Assembly: GCF_003050705.1 (NCBI RefSeq)
Contig: NZ_QAOG01000002.1
Span: forward strand, 1 to 64,000
Reading direction: 5' to 3'
Length of the DNA: 64,000 bases
Source: Sphingomonas aurantiaca
GTDB taxonomy: Bacteria; Pseudomonadota; Alphaproteobacteria; Sphingomonadales; Sphingomonadaceae
The stretch's first letter is position 1, and each line of letters opens with the position of its first letter. Below the pieces are notes generated by a model. The model had not been told where the DNA came from. It did not search any database and worked only from the letters and a program-made list of their open reading frames with translations. Shown here piece by piece: positions 22,824 through 31,972 of this stretch. The translations under genes and the position numbers were made by a program.

Positions 22824-23954
22824 ATGACCGACGGAACGACACGACGGACGATGCTCGGCGCGATGGGCGCGACGCTGGCTTTTCCGATGGCGGCCGGACA
22901 CGCCAGAACGGCGCGAGGTGCGCCGACCCTGATCGTGGGCACCTACGCACGCGAGGGCGGCAAGGGCCTGTACCCGATCGCGGGTAATGGCGATCGGTGG
23001 CGGGTCGGGACGCCGGTCGACGGCATCGCGGACGCGTCGTTCGGGATCGGCGGTGGGCCCGGCGGGACGTGGTATCTGGTCCGCGAGCAGGCGCAGGGCG
23101 AGGTGTCCGCCTACGCCCCCGGCTGGGTCCGGCGCGCGACGGTATCGAGCGGGGGCGCTGATCCGTGCCACGTCGCGCTCGATCGCCAATCCGCCTGCCT
23201 GGCGGTCGCGAACTATTCGAGCGGCAGCGTCGCATTCTTCCCGCTCGACCGGCAGACCGGGGCGCCCGCATCCCCCAGCGTGTTCCGCCATGCCGATGCG
23301 GACAGCTTCGCCAGTGCGGGCAAGGATCATGAACGCCAGGAGGCACCGCACGCGCATTGGGTCGGCTTCAGCCCGGACCGTCGCTGGCTGCACGCGGTCG
23401 ATCTCGGCGCCGATGCGATCTTCGCCTATCGGTTCGATCCGGTGGCGCGTAGCGTCGCGCCGCCGGTGCTCGCGTGGCGTGCGCCGGCAGGGGCGGGGCC
23501 GCGGCACATGGCGCGGCATCCCCGGCAGCCGCTGGCCTATGTCGTGTGCGAACTGTCGAACGCGCTGCATACGCTCGATGCGCGCAAGGACGGGATGTTC
23601 GTCGGTCGCCACAGACTCTCGACACTGCCCGCCGGGCATCGCGGCGCGTCGCAAGCCGCGCATATCGCGATCGATCGCGCCGGCAGGCGGATCTATGTCT
23701 CGAACCGCGGGCATGACAGCATTGCGGTGTTCGCGCTCGATGCGGCCGGCGTGCCGTCGCTTATCCAGCATGTCGCGAGCGGCGGGCATTGGCCGCGTGT
23801 CTTCGCACTGCTCGATGACGAGCGGCAGCTGGTCGTCGGCAATGAGCGATCGGGAACGCTCGCGGTGTTCCGGATCGCCGCCGATGGTCGCCTTGCCCCC
23901 ACCGGCGAGACGCTGTCCGTGCCCGGTGTCGTGTTCCTCGGGCGACCCGGCTAG
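22824..23954 (+). CDS. Tat-exported lactonase-type beta-propeller (6-phosphogluconolactonase-like)
   Basis: 376 residues, start chosen so that the product opens with a twin-arginine signal (TRRTMLGAMGATLAFPMAAGHARTA). The mature part fits the YbhE/lactonase seven-bladed propeller: LIVGTYAREGGKGLYPI, DPCHVALDRQSACLAVANYSSGSVAFFPL, HAHWVGFSPDRRWLHAVDLGAD-type HWVGFSPDRRWLHAVDLG and GNERSGTLAVFRI near the end. Cytosolic relatives hydrolyse 6-phosphogluconolactone, but a periplasmic version must act on another lactone or sugar. It is divergent from the MFS transporter, a possible functional pair. Confidence 0.85.
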   Translation: MTDGTTRRTMLGAMGATLAFPMAAGHARTARGAPTLIVGTYAREGGKGLYPIAGNGDRWRVGTPVDGIADASFGIGGGPGGTWYLVREQAQGEVSAYAPGWVRRATVSSGGADPCHVALDRQSACLAVANYSSGSVAFFPLDRQTGAPASPSVFRHADADSFASAGKDHERQEAPHAHWVGFSPDRRWLHAVDLGADAIFAYRFDPVARSVAPPVLAWRAPAGAGPRHMARHPRQPLAYVVCELSNALHTLDARKDGMFVGRHRLSTLPAGHRGASQAAHIAIDRAGRRIYVSNRGHDSIAVFALDAAGVPSLIQHVASGGHWPRVFALLDDERQLVVGNERSGTLAVFRIAADGRLAPTGETLSVPGVVFLGRPG

Positions 23955-24050
23955 GCGCGCCGCCGCCTTTGCGAATAGCGCGCAATCTCCTATGTTTGCT
24001 GAGAGCGGAAGCCCAATATTGGCGCGCCGGTTGAGAGAAAGGAGTGCCAG

Positions 24051-25562
24051 TTGGCACACGACGACGATCTTCCGACACTGGCACGGACTGGAATCGAAGG
24101 GCTCGATGATATCCTCAATGGCGGGCTGACCCCGGACCGGATGTATCTGGTCGAGGGGACGCCCGGCACCGGCAAGACCACGCTTGGCCTGGGGTTCCTG
24201 CTCACCGGCGTCACAGTCGGCGAGGTCGGGCTGTATATCACGCTCGCCGAGACCGAGGTCGAGCTGCGCGCGGTAGCCCGGACGCATGGCTGGTCGCTCG
24301 ACCCGCTCGTGCTGTTCGAGATGGTGCCCGTGGACGGCTTCAGCGAGGATCACGAACAGACGTTGTTGCACCCGAGCGAGGTCGAGCTCGGCGAGACGAT
24401 CCGTGACATGATGGCGAAGGTCGACGAGATCCGGCCTTCGCGGATCGTCATCGACAGCTTGTCCGAACTGCGCCTGCTCGCGCAGAGCCCGATCCGCTAT
24501 CGCCGGCAGATCCTCGCGCTCAAGCACTTTTTCTCGACGCGCGACTGCACCGTGCTGTTCCTCGACGACAAGAGCGGCAGCGGCGGCGACCTCCAGCTGC
24601 ACAGCATCGCGCACGGCGTCGTTTCGCTCGAGCAGACGCTGTCCGGGTTCGGGGCGCAGCGGCGGCGGCTGCACGTCGTCAAGATGCGCGGTGTCCGCTA
24701 TCGCGGCGGCTATCATGATTTCGAGATCGAGCGGGGCGGGCTGCGAGTCTATCCCCGGCTGGTCGCGTCGGAGCATAGCGCACCCTATTCCGACGAGGCG
24801 ATGTCGACCGGGTCGAGCGAACTCGATGCGCTTCTGGGCGGCGGCCTGATCCCCGGCACCGCCACGCTGCTGACCGGCCCCGCGGGCGTCGGCAAGACCA
24901 CCGCCTCGGTGCAGAGCATGATCGCCGCGCTCAAGCGCGGCGATCGCGCCGCCTACTTCCTGTTCGACGAGCGACTGCCGACGTTGCTCAAGCGCAGCGC
25001 GGCGCTGGGGATGGACCTGGCACCGTTCGTCGACAGCGGCCAGCTGGCATTGCGCGCCATCGATCCTGCCGAAATGTCGCCAGGGGAGTTTTCGAACGCG
25101 GTCCGTGCCGCGGTCGAAGTGCACGGCGCCAAGGTCGTCGTGATCGACAGCCTCAACGCGTATCTGCAGGCGATGCCGAACGAACAGTTCCTCGTCCTGC
25201 AGATGCACGAGATGCTCACCTATCTAGGCCAGAAGGGGATCGTCAGCCTGCTGATCCTCGGGCTGCACGGGATCACGGGCGATATCCGGTCCGATGTCGA
25301 CCTGAGCTATCTGTCCGACACGATCGTCCAGCTGCGCTATTTCGAGGCGCATGGCGAAGTCCGCCAGGCGATTTCGGTGATCAAGACCCGCACCGCGCGG
25401 CACGAAAGGACGATCCGGGAGTTCCAGATCGGTAGCAGTGGATTGCATGTCGGCGAACCACTGCGGCAATTCCAGGGCGTCCTGGCTGGCGTACCGACAT
25501 TCTCCGGTGAAGGAACGACGTTGATGACGAGCCGGATCAGGACCGAGGACCTACAGCGCTAG
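24051..25562 (+). CDS. KaiC-family two-domain RecA-like ATPase
   Basis: 503 residues from a TTG with AAAGGAG upstream. Two KaiC domains are present. The first has GTPGTGKTT (36-44) and LITDSL-like IVIDSLSELRLL, and the second has GPAGVGKTT (276-284) and VVVIDSLNAYLQAM. The C-terminal stretch SDTIVQLRYFEAHGEVRQA aligns with KaiC CII. At the autophosphorylation site of clock KaiC (Ser-Thr) this protein has Ser419-Tyr420. KaiC homologues outside cyanobacteria act in stress and signalling rather than a proven clock. No kaiA or kaiB is near. The next gene, a histidine kinase, begins 1 bp after the stop and is surely cotranscribed. Confidence 0.92.
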   Translation: MAHDDDLPTLARTGIEGLDDILNGGLTPDRMYLVEGTPGTGKTTLGLGFLLTGVTVGEVGLYITLAETEVELRAVARTHGWSLDPLVLFEMVPVDGFSEDHEQTLLHPSEVELGETIRDMMAKVDEIRPSRIVIDSLSELRLLAQSPIRYRRQILALKHFFSTRDCTVLFLDDKSGSGGDLQLHSIAHGVVSLEQTLSGFGAQRRRLHVVKMRGVRYRGGYHDFEIERGGLRVYPRLVASEHSAPYSDEAMSTGSSELDALLGGGLIPGTATLLTGPAGVGKTTASVQSMIAALKRGDRAAYFLFDERLPTLLKRSAALGMDLAPFVDSGQLALRAIDPAEMSPGEFSNAVRAAVEVHGAKVVVIDSLNAYLQAMPNEQFLVLQMHEMLTYLGQKGIVSLLILGLHGITGDIRSDVDLSYLSDTIVQLRYFEAHGEVRQAISVIKTRTARHERTIREFQIGSSGLHVGEPLRQFQGVLAGVPTFSGEGTTLMTSRIRTEDLQR

Positions 25563-25563
25563 C

Positions 25564-27543
25564 ATGCAGGACCGCGTGCTTATCCTAGCCCCGCGTGGCC
25601 GCGACGCGGCGATCGCGGCGGACCTGCTGTCGCGCAATGCGATCGTCGCGACGATCTGCGCCGACCAGGCCGCGCTGGTCCTCGCGTTGCACGATGGGGC
25701 GGGCGCAGTGATGCTCACTGAGGAGGCACTGACGGCGGAGGATTCATCCGCGCTGACCGACTGGGTCGCAGCGCAGCCGGGCTGGGCGGATATCCCATTC
25801 GTGGTGCTCGCCAACGGTACCCGCACGCCGCGCACACTGCGCGCGACCGAAAGGCTGCGCGACCTGGGCAGCGTCGTGCTGCTCGAACGGCCGCTGCATG
25901 CCGAGGCTATGCTCGGCGCGATCCGTTCCGCGCTGACCGCGCGCGGCCGGCAATATGAACTGCGCGACGTCGCGGTGACGCTGGAACGCGCGGTCGAGGA
26001 TCGCACCGCGGAACTCCGGCTGGCGCGCGAGAGCCTCGAAATCGCACTCGACGCGGCCGGGATGGGCAGCTGGGATTTCGACCTGAAGACTGGCGAGACT
26101 CGCCGGACCCAGCGGCACGACGATATCTTCGGCTATCCGCAGGGTGCCGCACGGTGGAATCTCGAGACCTTCCTGGACCATGTCGATCCGCGGCAACGTG
26201 CGGAGGTGAAGCGCGCGGTGGACGAGGCGTGGCGGGTCGGGACGCTCGATCTCGAATGCAGCATCGACGCGGCGGACGGCGTCAGGCGCTGGGTCGTCCT
26301 CAAGGGGCGCGTCCGCCATGACGACAGCGGCACCGCGGTACGGATGTCGGGCGTGATCTCCGACGTGACCGACCGCAAGGAAGCCGATGCTCAGCTTGCC
26401 CAGGCGCAGAAGATGGATGCGATCGGTCAGCTGACCGGCGGCGTCGCGCATGATTTCAACAATCTGCTGACTCCGATCGTCGGCAGCCTCGACCTGATGC
26501 GGCGGCGGCACAAGGACGACGAGCGGACGCAGCGGATGATCGGCGGCGCGCTCCAGGCGGCCGAGCGCGCGGCGACGCTGACCCAGCGCCTGCTCGCCTT
26601 TGCGCGACGGCAGGCGTTGCAGCCGCGCGCAGTCGATATCGGTGCGCTGATCGACGGGCTGGTCGATCTGATCCGCCGCTCGCTCGGCCCGTCGATCACC
26701 GTCGTGCTGGAGGTGCCGCGGCATCTGTCCTCGGCCCGCGTCGATCCGAACCAGCTCGAACTCGCGTTGCTCAACCTGGCGATCAATGCGCGCGATGCGA
26801 TGCCGGGGGGCGGGCGCCTGACGCTGTCGGTCGGTGAATCGGTGGTCGACGATCGCAACACGGTCGGCCTGCCGGCGGGCAGCTATATCCGGCTGACCGC
26901 GGCCGATACGGGGATCGGGATGGACCGCGCGACGCTGGCGCGCGCGACCGAGCCGTTCTTCTCGACCAAGGGCGTGGGCAAGGGCACCGGGCTCGGCCTG
27001 TCGATGGTTCACGGTCTCGCCGCGCAATCGGGCGGGACGCTGCGGCTGACGAGCGAGCCGGGGGCGGGAACCGCGGTCGAACTCTGGTTGCCCGCAACGT
27101 CCGAGACGCCCGTCGACATGGTCGAGAGCGCGTCGGAACCCGTGCCTGCGCGACACGGCGCGAAGGTGCTGCTGGTCGATGACGAGGATGTCGTGCGCGC
27201 CGCGACCGCGGACATGCTGCGCGACATCGGCTATGTCGTGATAGAGATGTCGTCGGCGAGCCAGGCCCTGTCGGCGATCCGGTCGGGCGTCGATGCCGAC
27301 ATCGTGGTGACCGACTATCTGATGCCGGGGATGACCGGCGGCCAGTTGATCGGCGAGCTGCGCGCATCGGGCAACCGCACGCCCGCGTTGTTGGTGACCG
27401 GCTATGCCGCGGCGGGCGAGGACGTCCCTGACGACGTCATCCGGCTCGCCAAGCCGTTTCGCCAGGTCGATCTCGCCGCGCGCGTCGACGAACTGCTGCG
27501 CCAGTCCCCTGCGGGGCGGCCAAAACTGCGCGCGGTCGACTAG
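25564..27543 (+). CDS. Hybrid histidine kinase: pseudo-receiver, PAS, HisKA, HATPase, receiver
   Basis: 659 residues. Residues 1-125 look like a receiver fold (DRVLILAPRGRDAAIAADLL) but lack the phospho-acceptor Asp (AVMLTEEAL at that strand), so it is a pseudo-receiver. A PAS/PAC follows (about 158-275, GMGSWDFDLKTGETRRT to VISDVTDRKEA). HisKA has GGVAHDFNNLL with His296. The ATPase carries NLAINARDAM, DTGIGM and GTGLGLSMV. A C-terminal receiver (about 535-650) has DDED and the acceptor Asp584. No membrane segment is seen, so it is cytoplasmic. Cotranscription with the KaiC-like ATPase indicates a joint signalling unit. Confidence 0.93.
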   Translation: MQDRVLILAPRGRDAAIAADLLSRNAIVATICADQAALVLALHDGAGAVMLTEEALTAEDSSALTDWVAAQPGWADIPFVVLANGTRTPRTLRATERLRDLGSVVLLERPLHAEAMLGAIRSALTARGRQYELRDVAVTLERAVEDRTAELRLARESLEIALDAAGMGSWDFDLKTGETRRTQRHDDIFGYPQGAARWNLETFLDHVDPRQRAEVKRAVDEAWRVGTLDLECSIDAADGVRRWVVLKGRVRHDDSGTAVRMSGVISDVTDRKEADAQLAQAQKMDAIGQLTGGVAHDFNNLLTPIVGSLDLMRRRHKDDERTQRMIGGALQAAERAATLTQRLLAFARRQALQPRAVDIGALIDGLVDLIRRSLGPSITVVLEVPRHLSSARVDPNQLELALLNLAINARDAMPGGGRLTLSVGESVVDDRNTVGLPAGSYIRLTAADTGIGMDRATLARATEPFFSTKGVGKGTGLGLSMVHGLAAQSGGTLRLTSEPGAGTAVELWLPATSETPVDMVESASEPVPARHGAKVLLVDDEDVVRAATADMLRDIGYVVIEMSSASQALSAIRSGVDADIVVTDYLMPGMTGGQLIGELRASGNRTPALLVTGYAAAGEDVPDDVIRLAKPFRQVDLAARVDELLRQSPAGRPKLRAVD

Positions 27544-27546
27544 GGC

Positions 27547-28962
27547 TCAGCGCATCATCCGTGCGATCGTCTTCGCCGCCGCCGCGCCATAGGGCGGCTT
27601 GAGCCCGGCGAGCTTGGCGATGTCGAGCTTCGATTGCTTGAAGACCGCCCGCGCGTGACTAAACGTGCGGAAGCCCTCGATGCCGTGATAGGCGCCCATC
27701 CCCGACGGACCGCTGCCGCCAAACGGGAGATCCTCCATCGAGATGTGGAAGATCACGTCGTCGAGCGTCACCCCGCCCGAGATCGTCCGGTCGAGCACGC
27801 GGCGGCGTTCGCCCTCGTCGGTGCCGAAATAATAGAGGCCGAGCGGGCGGTCGCGGCGGTTCACCTGCGCGATCGCGTCGTCGATCCCGTCATAGCGGCG
27901 GATCGGCAGGACGGGGCCGAAGATCTCCTCCTGCATCACGATCATGTCGTCGGTCGCGTCGCGGACGATGTGCAGCGGCATCTTCCGCGAGTTCGCGCTG
28001 CCGAAATCCTCGTTCGCTGGGTTCACGACCTCGACCGTCGCGCCCTTCGCGCGCGCGTCGGCGATCCAGTCGGTGAGGCGCTGGTGATGCCGATCGTTGA
28101 CGACCGAGGTGTAGTCGGCATTGGCGAGCAGCGTCGGGTACATCGCGCTCGCCGCCGCCTTGATGCCGTCCACGACCTTGGCCTCGTCCGCCGCTGGGAC
28201 GAGCATGTAATCGGGCGCAAGGCAGATCTGCCCGGCGTTCATCATCTTGCCGAGCGTCACGCGTTCGGTCGCGCGCGCGATATCCGCCGATGCGCCGAGG
28301 ATGACGGGGGACTTGCCGCCGAGCTCGAGCGTGACGGGCGTCAGATTGTCCGCGGCGGCGTGGAGGATGTGGCGGCCGATCGCGGTCGCGCCGGTGAAGA
28401 TGAGATGATCGAACGGCAACGCGGCGAACGCCTTGCCGACGTCCGGACCGCCGGTGACGATCGCGACTTCCTCCGGCGCGAAATAGCGGCCGACGATCTC
28501 CTCGAACAGCGCGGCGGTGGCGGGGGTGTATTCGCTCGTCTTCGCCATCGCGCGATTGCCCGCGGCGAGCACGCCCGCGAGCGGCGCCATCAGCAGGTTC
28601 ACCGGGAAATTCCACGGCGCGATGATGCCGACCACGCCCTTGGGCTGATATTCGACCCACGCCTTCGCGCCGAGCAGCCCGAGCGGGAACTGCACCGGCC
28701 GGCGGTCGCGCTGCATCCAGCGGTCGAGATGCTTGGCGGCATGCGCGATCGGCGCGAGCGACGCGCCGATATCGGTCATCATCGTCTGTTCGCGGCTGCG
28801 ATGACCGAAATCCTCCGACACCGCGTCGCAGAACCGTGTGGCATTGTCCTTCACCATCGCCGCCGCGCGCTTCAGCCGATCGAGGCGGACGGCGCGGGTG
28901 ACGGGGAGGTCCGCCATGAACGCGTCACGCTGGGCGGTGAGGATGGTGTGCATGTGGGGCAT
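27547..28962 (-). CDS. Aldehyde dehydrogenase of the coniferyl-aldehyde type
   Basis: 471 residues, shorter than common ALDHs and typical of the class-3-like, coniferyl aldehyde dehydrogenase group. Visible motifs are PKGVVGIIAPWNFPVNLLMAPL (NAD-binding entry), LELGGKSPVI with the general-base Glu, and NAGQICLAPDYML with the catalytic Cys. The C-terminal FGGSGPSGMGAYHG and KPPYG are also characteristic. It oxidises aromatic or fatty aldehydes to acids with NAD(P)+. The exact substrate is uncertain. It is convergent with the hybrid kinase and may belong functionally to the catabolic cluster to its right. Confidence 0.88.
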   Translation of the reverse strand: MPHMHTILTAQRDAFMADLPVTRAVRLDRLKRAAAMVKDNATRFCDAVSEDFGHRSREQTMMTDIGASLAPIAHAAKHLDRWMQRDRRPVQFPLGLLGAKAWVEYQPKGVVGIIAPWNFPVNLLMAPLAGVLAAGNRAMAKTSEYTPATAALFEEIVGRYFAPEEVAIVTGGPDVGKAFAALPFDHLIFTGATAIGRHILHAAADNLTPVTLELGGKSPVILGASADIARATERVTLGKMMNAGQICLAPDYMLVPAADEAKVVDGIKAAASAMYPTLLANADYTSVVNDRHHQRLTDWIADARAKGATVEVVNPANEDFGSANSRKMPLHIVRDATDDMIVMQEEIFGPVLPIRRYDGIDDAIAQVNRRDRPLGLYYFGTDEGERRRVLDRTISGGVTLDDVIFHISMEDLPFGGSGPSGMGAYHGIEGFRTFSHARAVFKQSKLDIAKLAGLKPPYGAAAAKTIARMMR

Positions 28963-29010
28963 TCGGGCATCCCAATATATATAGGTCGGATAGCTTCAAC
29001 AGCATCAGTT

Positions 29011-29568
29011 TCAATCCGTGGGGTCGGGCGGCGCATACTGATGGACGAACCTGAGCGTGAAGCCTGTTTCGCCGGCAGCGCGTCGTTTCGGATCGCTTAC
29101 GCTCTGCTCGAAGAAAAACAGCGACTCCTGCGTTTTATCCGGAAGAGTGCGGGCCTCGCCGACTGCGCGGATATGGATGTCGTTCTGATCGGCTTCCATC
29201 GGGTCGATTGGCGAAAACCCGCCAATGGCAGCTTCGTACGTGTTCGCGATAGCGCGGTAAGCATCCATGTTGCCGACGTCGGCCGCACTCCAGCGCACCG
29301 AGCACGCATGGAACGGGGGATACTCGATCCACAATGTGGCACCCCCATCATTAAGGTCCCACGCGCGTGCCGGATCGTCCCGCATCGTCACTTTGACGTC
29401 GGACTGAGACAGCTCCCGCGCTCCTCGCGCTACCATCATCGCTTCGACGGACTTATCGTCAGGAAAGCGCTTGAGGCAGATATCGTGATACAATTTGGTC
29501 AACCGTAGGACGCGCTCGTCTGGCGGCGTAGCGGCGGTCGTCATCAGCAGAGTCAGCAAGATCGACAT
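29011..29568 (-). CDS. Hypothetical exported protein
   Basis: 185 residues. A short hydrophobic N-terminus (MSILLTLLMTTAATPP) reads as a signal peptide. The remainder is polar with a single cysteine pair (LYHDICLKRFPDDKSVEAMM and HACSVRW), which could form a disulfide in the periplasm. GC content is slightly lower than that of its neighbours. I do not recognise the family. It lies between two minus-strand genes without overlap. Confidence 0.6.
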   Translation of the reverse strand: MSILLTLLMTTAATPPDERVLRLTKLYHDICLKRFPDDKSVEAMMVARGARELSQSDVKVTMRDDPARAWDLNDGGATLWIEYPPFHACSVRWSAADVGNMDAYRAIANTYEAAIGGFSPIDPMEADQNDIHIRAVGEARTLPDKTQESLFFFEQSVSDPKRRAAGETGFTLRFVHQYAPPDPTD

Positions 29569-29656
29569 CGCGTTCCCCGTTTAACCCGGCAGCGTCCTCC
29601 CGGAGCAGCGCGGTATTGCCGCCAATCTACACACCCGGATATCCGAAGCGAGATTT

Positions 29657-30862
29657 TCACGCCCCCACCGGCAGATCCCGAAACGCCTGATCCTTGTCGA
29701 CGCGCATTTCGCCGGGGAGGCCAAGGACGCGTTCGGCGATGATGTTCTTGAGGATCTCGTCGGTACCGCCGGCGATGCGCAGGCCGGGCGCCCACATCGT
29801 CGCGGCGTGGAACGCGCCCTTCAACGGGGTCAGCGCGGGGTCGGATATGATGCCGTATTGATCGCCCGCCTCGACCGCGGTGTTGCCGATCGCCTGCAAC
29901 TGGTTAGCCGCGACGATCTTGCCGATCGAGCTTTCGGGGCCGGGCACCTGGCCCTTCGACAGCGCGGTGATCGTCCGCATCCGCGTGTTGCGCAGGCCCT
30001 CCGATTGCACCCACCAGTCGGCGAGCTGCTGGCGGAACGCGGTGTCCTTGAGCAGCGGGCCGTCCGCGCCGTTCGCCTGCGCTGCAAAGGCTAGGATGTC
30101 CTCGGGGCCGACGCCGCCCCCCGTTCCGATCGCGAGCCGTTCGTTCATCAGCGTGAACAGCGCGACCTTCCAGCCGCCGTCGATCGGGCCGAGGCGCTGC
30201 GTGTCGGGGATGCGGACGTCGGTGAACCAGACCTCGTTGAAGTTCGAGCCGCCCGACATCTGGTGGATCGGCCGGATCTCGATTCCGGGGGCCTTCAGGT
30301 CGAGCCAGAACATCGTCAGGCCCTGATGCTTGGGCACGTCGGGGTTGGTGCGTACGAGGACGATCCCGTAATCGCTGTAATGCGCGCCCGAGGTCCACAC
30401 CTTTTGGCCGTTGACCACCCAGTCGTCGCCGTCACGCACCGCGCGCGTGCGGATCGCGGCGACGTCGGAGCCGCCGGCGGGTTCGGAGAAGAGCTGCGAC
30501 CAGATCTCGTCGCCGCGGACCGCGGGGCCGACGAACCGCGTCTTGGTCGCGTCGTCGGCATAGGCCATCACGGTCGGCACGCACATGCCGAGCCCGATCG
30601 TGAAATAGCCGCCATCGACCGCGTGGCGCGCCTCCTCCTGCCCGAAGATGACGCTCTCGATGGGCGTGCCGCCGCCGCCGCCCCATTCGCGCGGCCAGGT
30701 AATGCAGGCATAGCCGCCCTTAGCCTTGCGCGCCTGCCACGCCTTCGCCTTGGCCATGTCGTCGGGATAGTGGCCCGCCTCATGCTCGGCGATGTTCGCG
30801 TCGAGCCAGCGTCGGGCGGTGGCGCGGTAGGTGGCTTCGTCGTCGCTGTCCTTGAAATCCAT
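29657..30862 (-). CDS. Acyl-CoA dehydrogenase (large partner of an adjacent pair)
   Basis: 401 residues. The acyl-CoA dehydrogenase fold is clear: WPREWGGGGGTPIESVIFGQEEARH in the N-terminal helical domain, QLFSEPAGGSDVAAIRTRA for FAD/substrate binding, and the C-terminal LRIAGGTDEILKNIIAERVLGLP. It catalyses FAD-linked alpha,beta-desaturation of an acyl-CoA. It is immediately downstream (14-bp gap) of a second, smaller family member. Adjacent ACAD pairs of about 400 and 360 residues are the pattern of heterotetrameric enzymes that handle bulky cyclic acyl-CoAs (FadE26-27 or FadE28-29 type), which is an inference here. Confidence 0.9.
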   Translation of the reverse strand: MDFKDSDDEATYRATARRWLDANIAEHEAGHYPDDMAKAKAWQARKAKGGYACITWPREWGGGGGTPIESVIFGQEEARHAVDGGYFTIGLGMCVPTVMAYADDATKTRFVGPAVRGDEIWSQLFSEPAGGSDVAAIRTRAVRDGDDWVVNGQKVWTSGAHYSDYGIVLVRTNPDVPKHQGLTMFWLDLKAPGIEIRPIHQMSGGSNFNEVWFTDVRIPDTQRLGPIDGGWKVALFTLMNERLAIGTGGGVGPEDILAFAAQANGADGPLLKDTAFRQQLADWWVQSEGLRNTRMRTITALSKGQVPGPESSIGKIVAANQLQAIGNTAVEAGDQYGIISDPALTPLKGAFHAATMWAPGLRIAGGTDEILKNIIAERVLGLPGEMRVDKDQAFRDLPVGA

Positions 30863-30874
30863 ATACTGCTCCGA

Positions 30875-31972
30875 TCAGGCCGCGTTGCGCATTTCGAGTT
30901 GACCGACGATTCGTTCGCGCCAGGCCGCGGGGGCGCCGGCGACGAGCGCGAGCTGGCGCGAGCGGCGGTAATAGAGGTGGCAGTCGGACTCCCAGGTAAA
31001 GCCCATCCCGCCATGCGTCTGGATATTCTCCTTCGACGCGAACCAATAGGCGTCGGACGCGGCGACACGCGCGGTGGCGGCGGCGAGCGGCAGTTCGGCG
31101 GCGCCTGCGTTGAGCGCCCATGCGCCGTAATAGGCGTTCGAGCGCGCGAGTTCGGTCTTCACATACATGTCGGCGAGCTTGTGCTTGATTGCCTGATACC
31201 CGCCGATCTGCCGCCCGAACGCATAGCGATCGAGCGCATAGCCCTTCGCCATCTCAAGGCAGCGATCCGCGCCGCCGAGCTGTTCGAACGCAAGCAGGAC
31301 GGCCGCGCGGTCGAACACCGCCTGCATCGCGGTGATGCCGTCGTCGGTGCCCAGCCGTTCGCAGGGGGCGTCGGTGAAGGTGAGGCGTGCGGCGCTGCGA
31401 GTCGGGTCGAGCGTTTCGAGCACTTCGATGGCGACGCCAGCGCCCTTCTCGACGAGGTAGAGCCCGTCGCGCGCGAGGACGACGATCAGGTCGGCGACGT
31501 CGCCGTCGGTGACGGGGATCTTCTCGCCCGTCAGCGTGCGGCCGGAAACGGTGGTGCGGATCGACCGCGCGGTGACCGGGCCCGCGCCCTCGGACGTCGC
31601 GAACGCGCCGATGACGTCGCCCGCGGCGATCCGGGGCAGCCACTTCACCTTCTGCGTGTCGCTGCCGTACAGCATCAGCGCCTCGGCGACAAAATACACG
31701 GTCGAGGCGAACGGGATCGGCGCGCAGGCCCGGCCCAGTTCCTCGGCGATCGCGCAGAGTTCGATATGGCCGAGCCCGAGCCCGCCTAACTCCTCGGGGA
31801 TCGCCGCGCCGAGCCAGCCCTGCGCGCCGACCGCCTTCCACAATGCTGCGTCATAGGCGGTGCCGGGATCGTCGAGCACCGCGCGGACGCGGTCGCTGCC
31901 GCACTGCGCGGCGAGGAACTTGCGCGCCTCGTCCTTCAGGAATTTCTGGTCGTCGGAATAATCGAAGTTCAT
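30875..31972 (-). CDS. Acyl-CoA dehydrogenase (small partner)
   Basis: 365 residues. It starts MNFDYSDDQKFLKDEARKFL, a typical ACAD N-terminus, and has IPEELGGLGLGHIELCAIAEELG and the late IQTHGGMGFTWESDCHLYYRR. The FAD-binding central domain is shorter than in the neighbour. The ATG overlaps the acyl-CoA synthetase stop (ATGA), so translation is coupled. It probably forms a mixed complex with the product of the downstream ACAD gene. Which subunit carries the catalytic base needs a structure-based alignment. Confidence 0.88.
   Translation of the reverse strand: MNFDYSDDQKFLKDEARKFLAAQCGSDRVRAVLDDPGTAYDAALWKAVGAQGWLGAAIPEELGGLGLGHIELCAIAEELGRACAPIPFASTVYFVAEALMLYGSDTQKVKWLPRIAAGDVIGAFATSEGAGPVTARSIRTTVSGRTLTGEKIPVTDGDVADLIVVLARDGLYLVEKGAGVAIEVLETLDPTRSAARLTFTDAPCERLGTDDGITAMQAVFDRAAVLLAFEQLGGADRCLEMAKGYALDRYAFGRQIGGYQAIKHKLADMYVKTELARSNAYYGAWALNAGAAELPLAAATARVAASDAYWFASKENIQTHGGMGFTWESDCHLYYRRSRQLALVAGAPAAWRERIVGQLEMRNAA

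Noticed and set aside
22572..25208. 878-codon open frame on the minus strand
   Set aside because: It is antisense to the lactonase-type and KaiC-like genes, its product is Arg/His/Asp-rich without domains, and such frames are expected opposite GC-rich genes.
24051..25562. Calling the KaiC-like gene a circadian clock component
   Set aside because: No kaiA or kaiB is nearby and the phosphorylation site differs, so only family membership is claimed.
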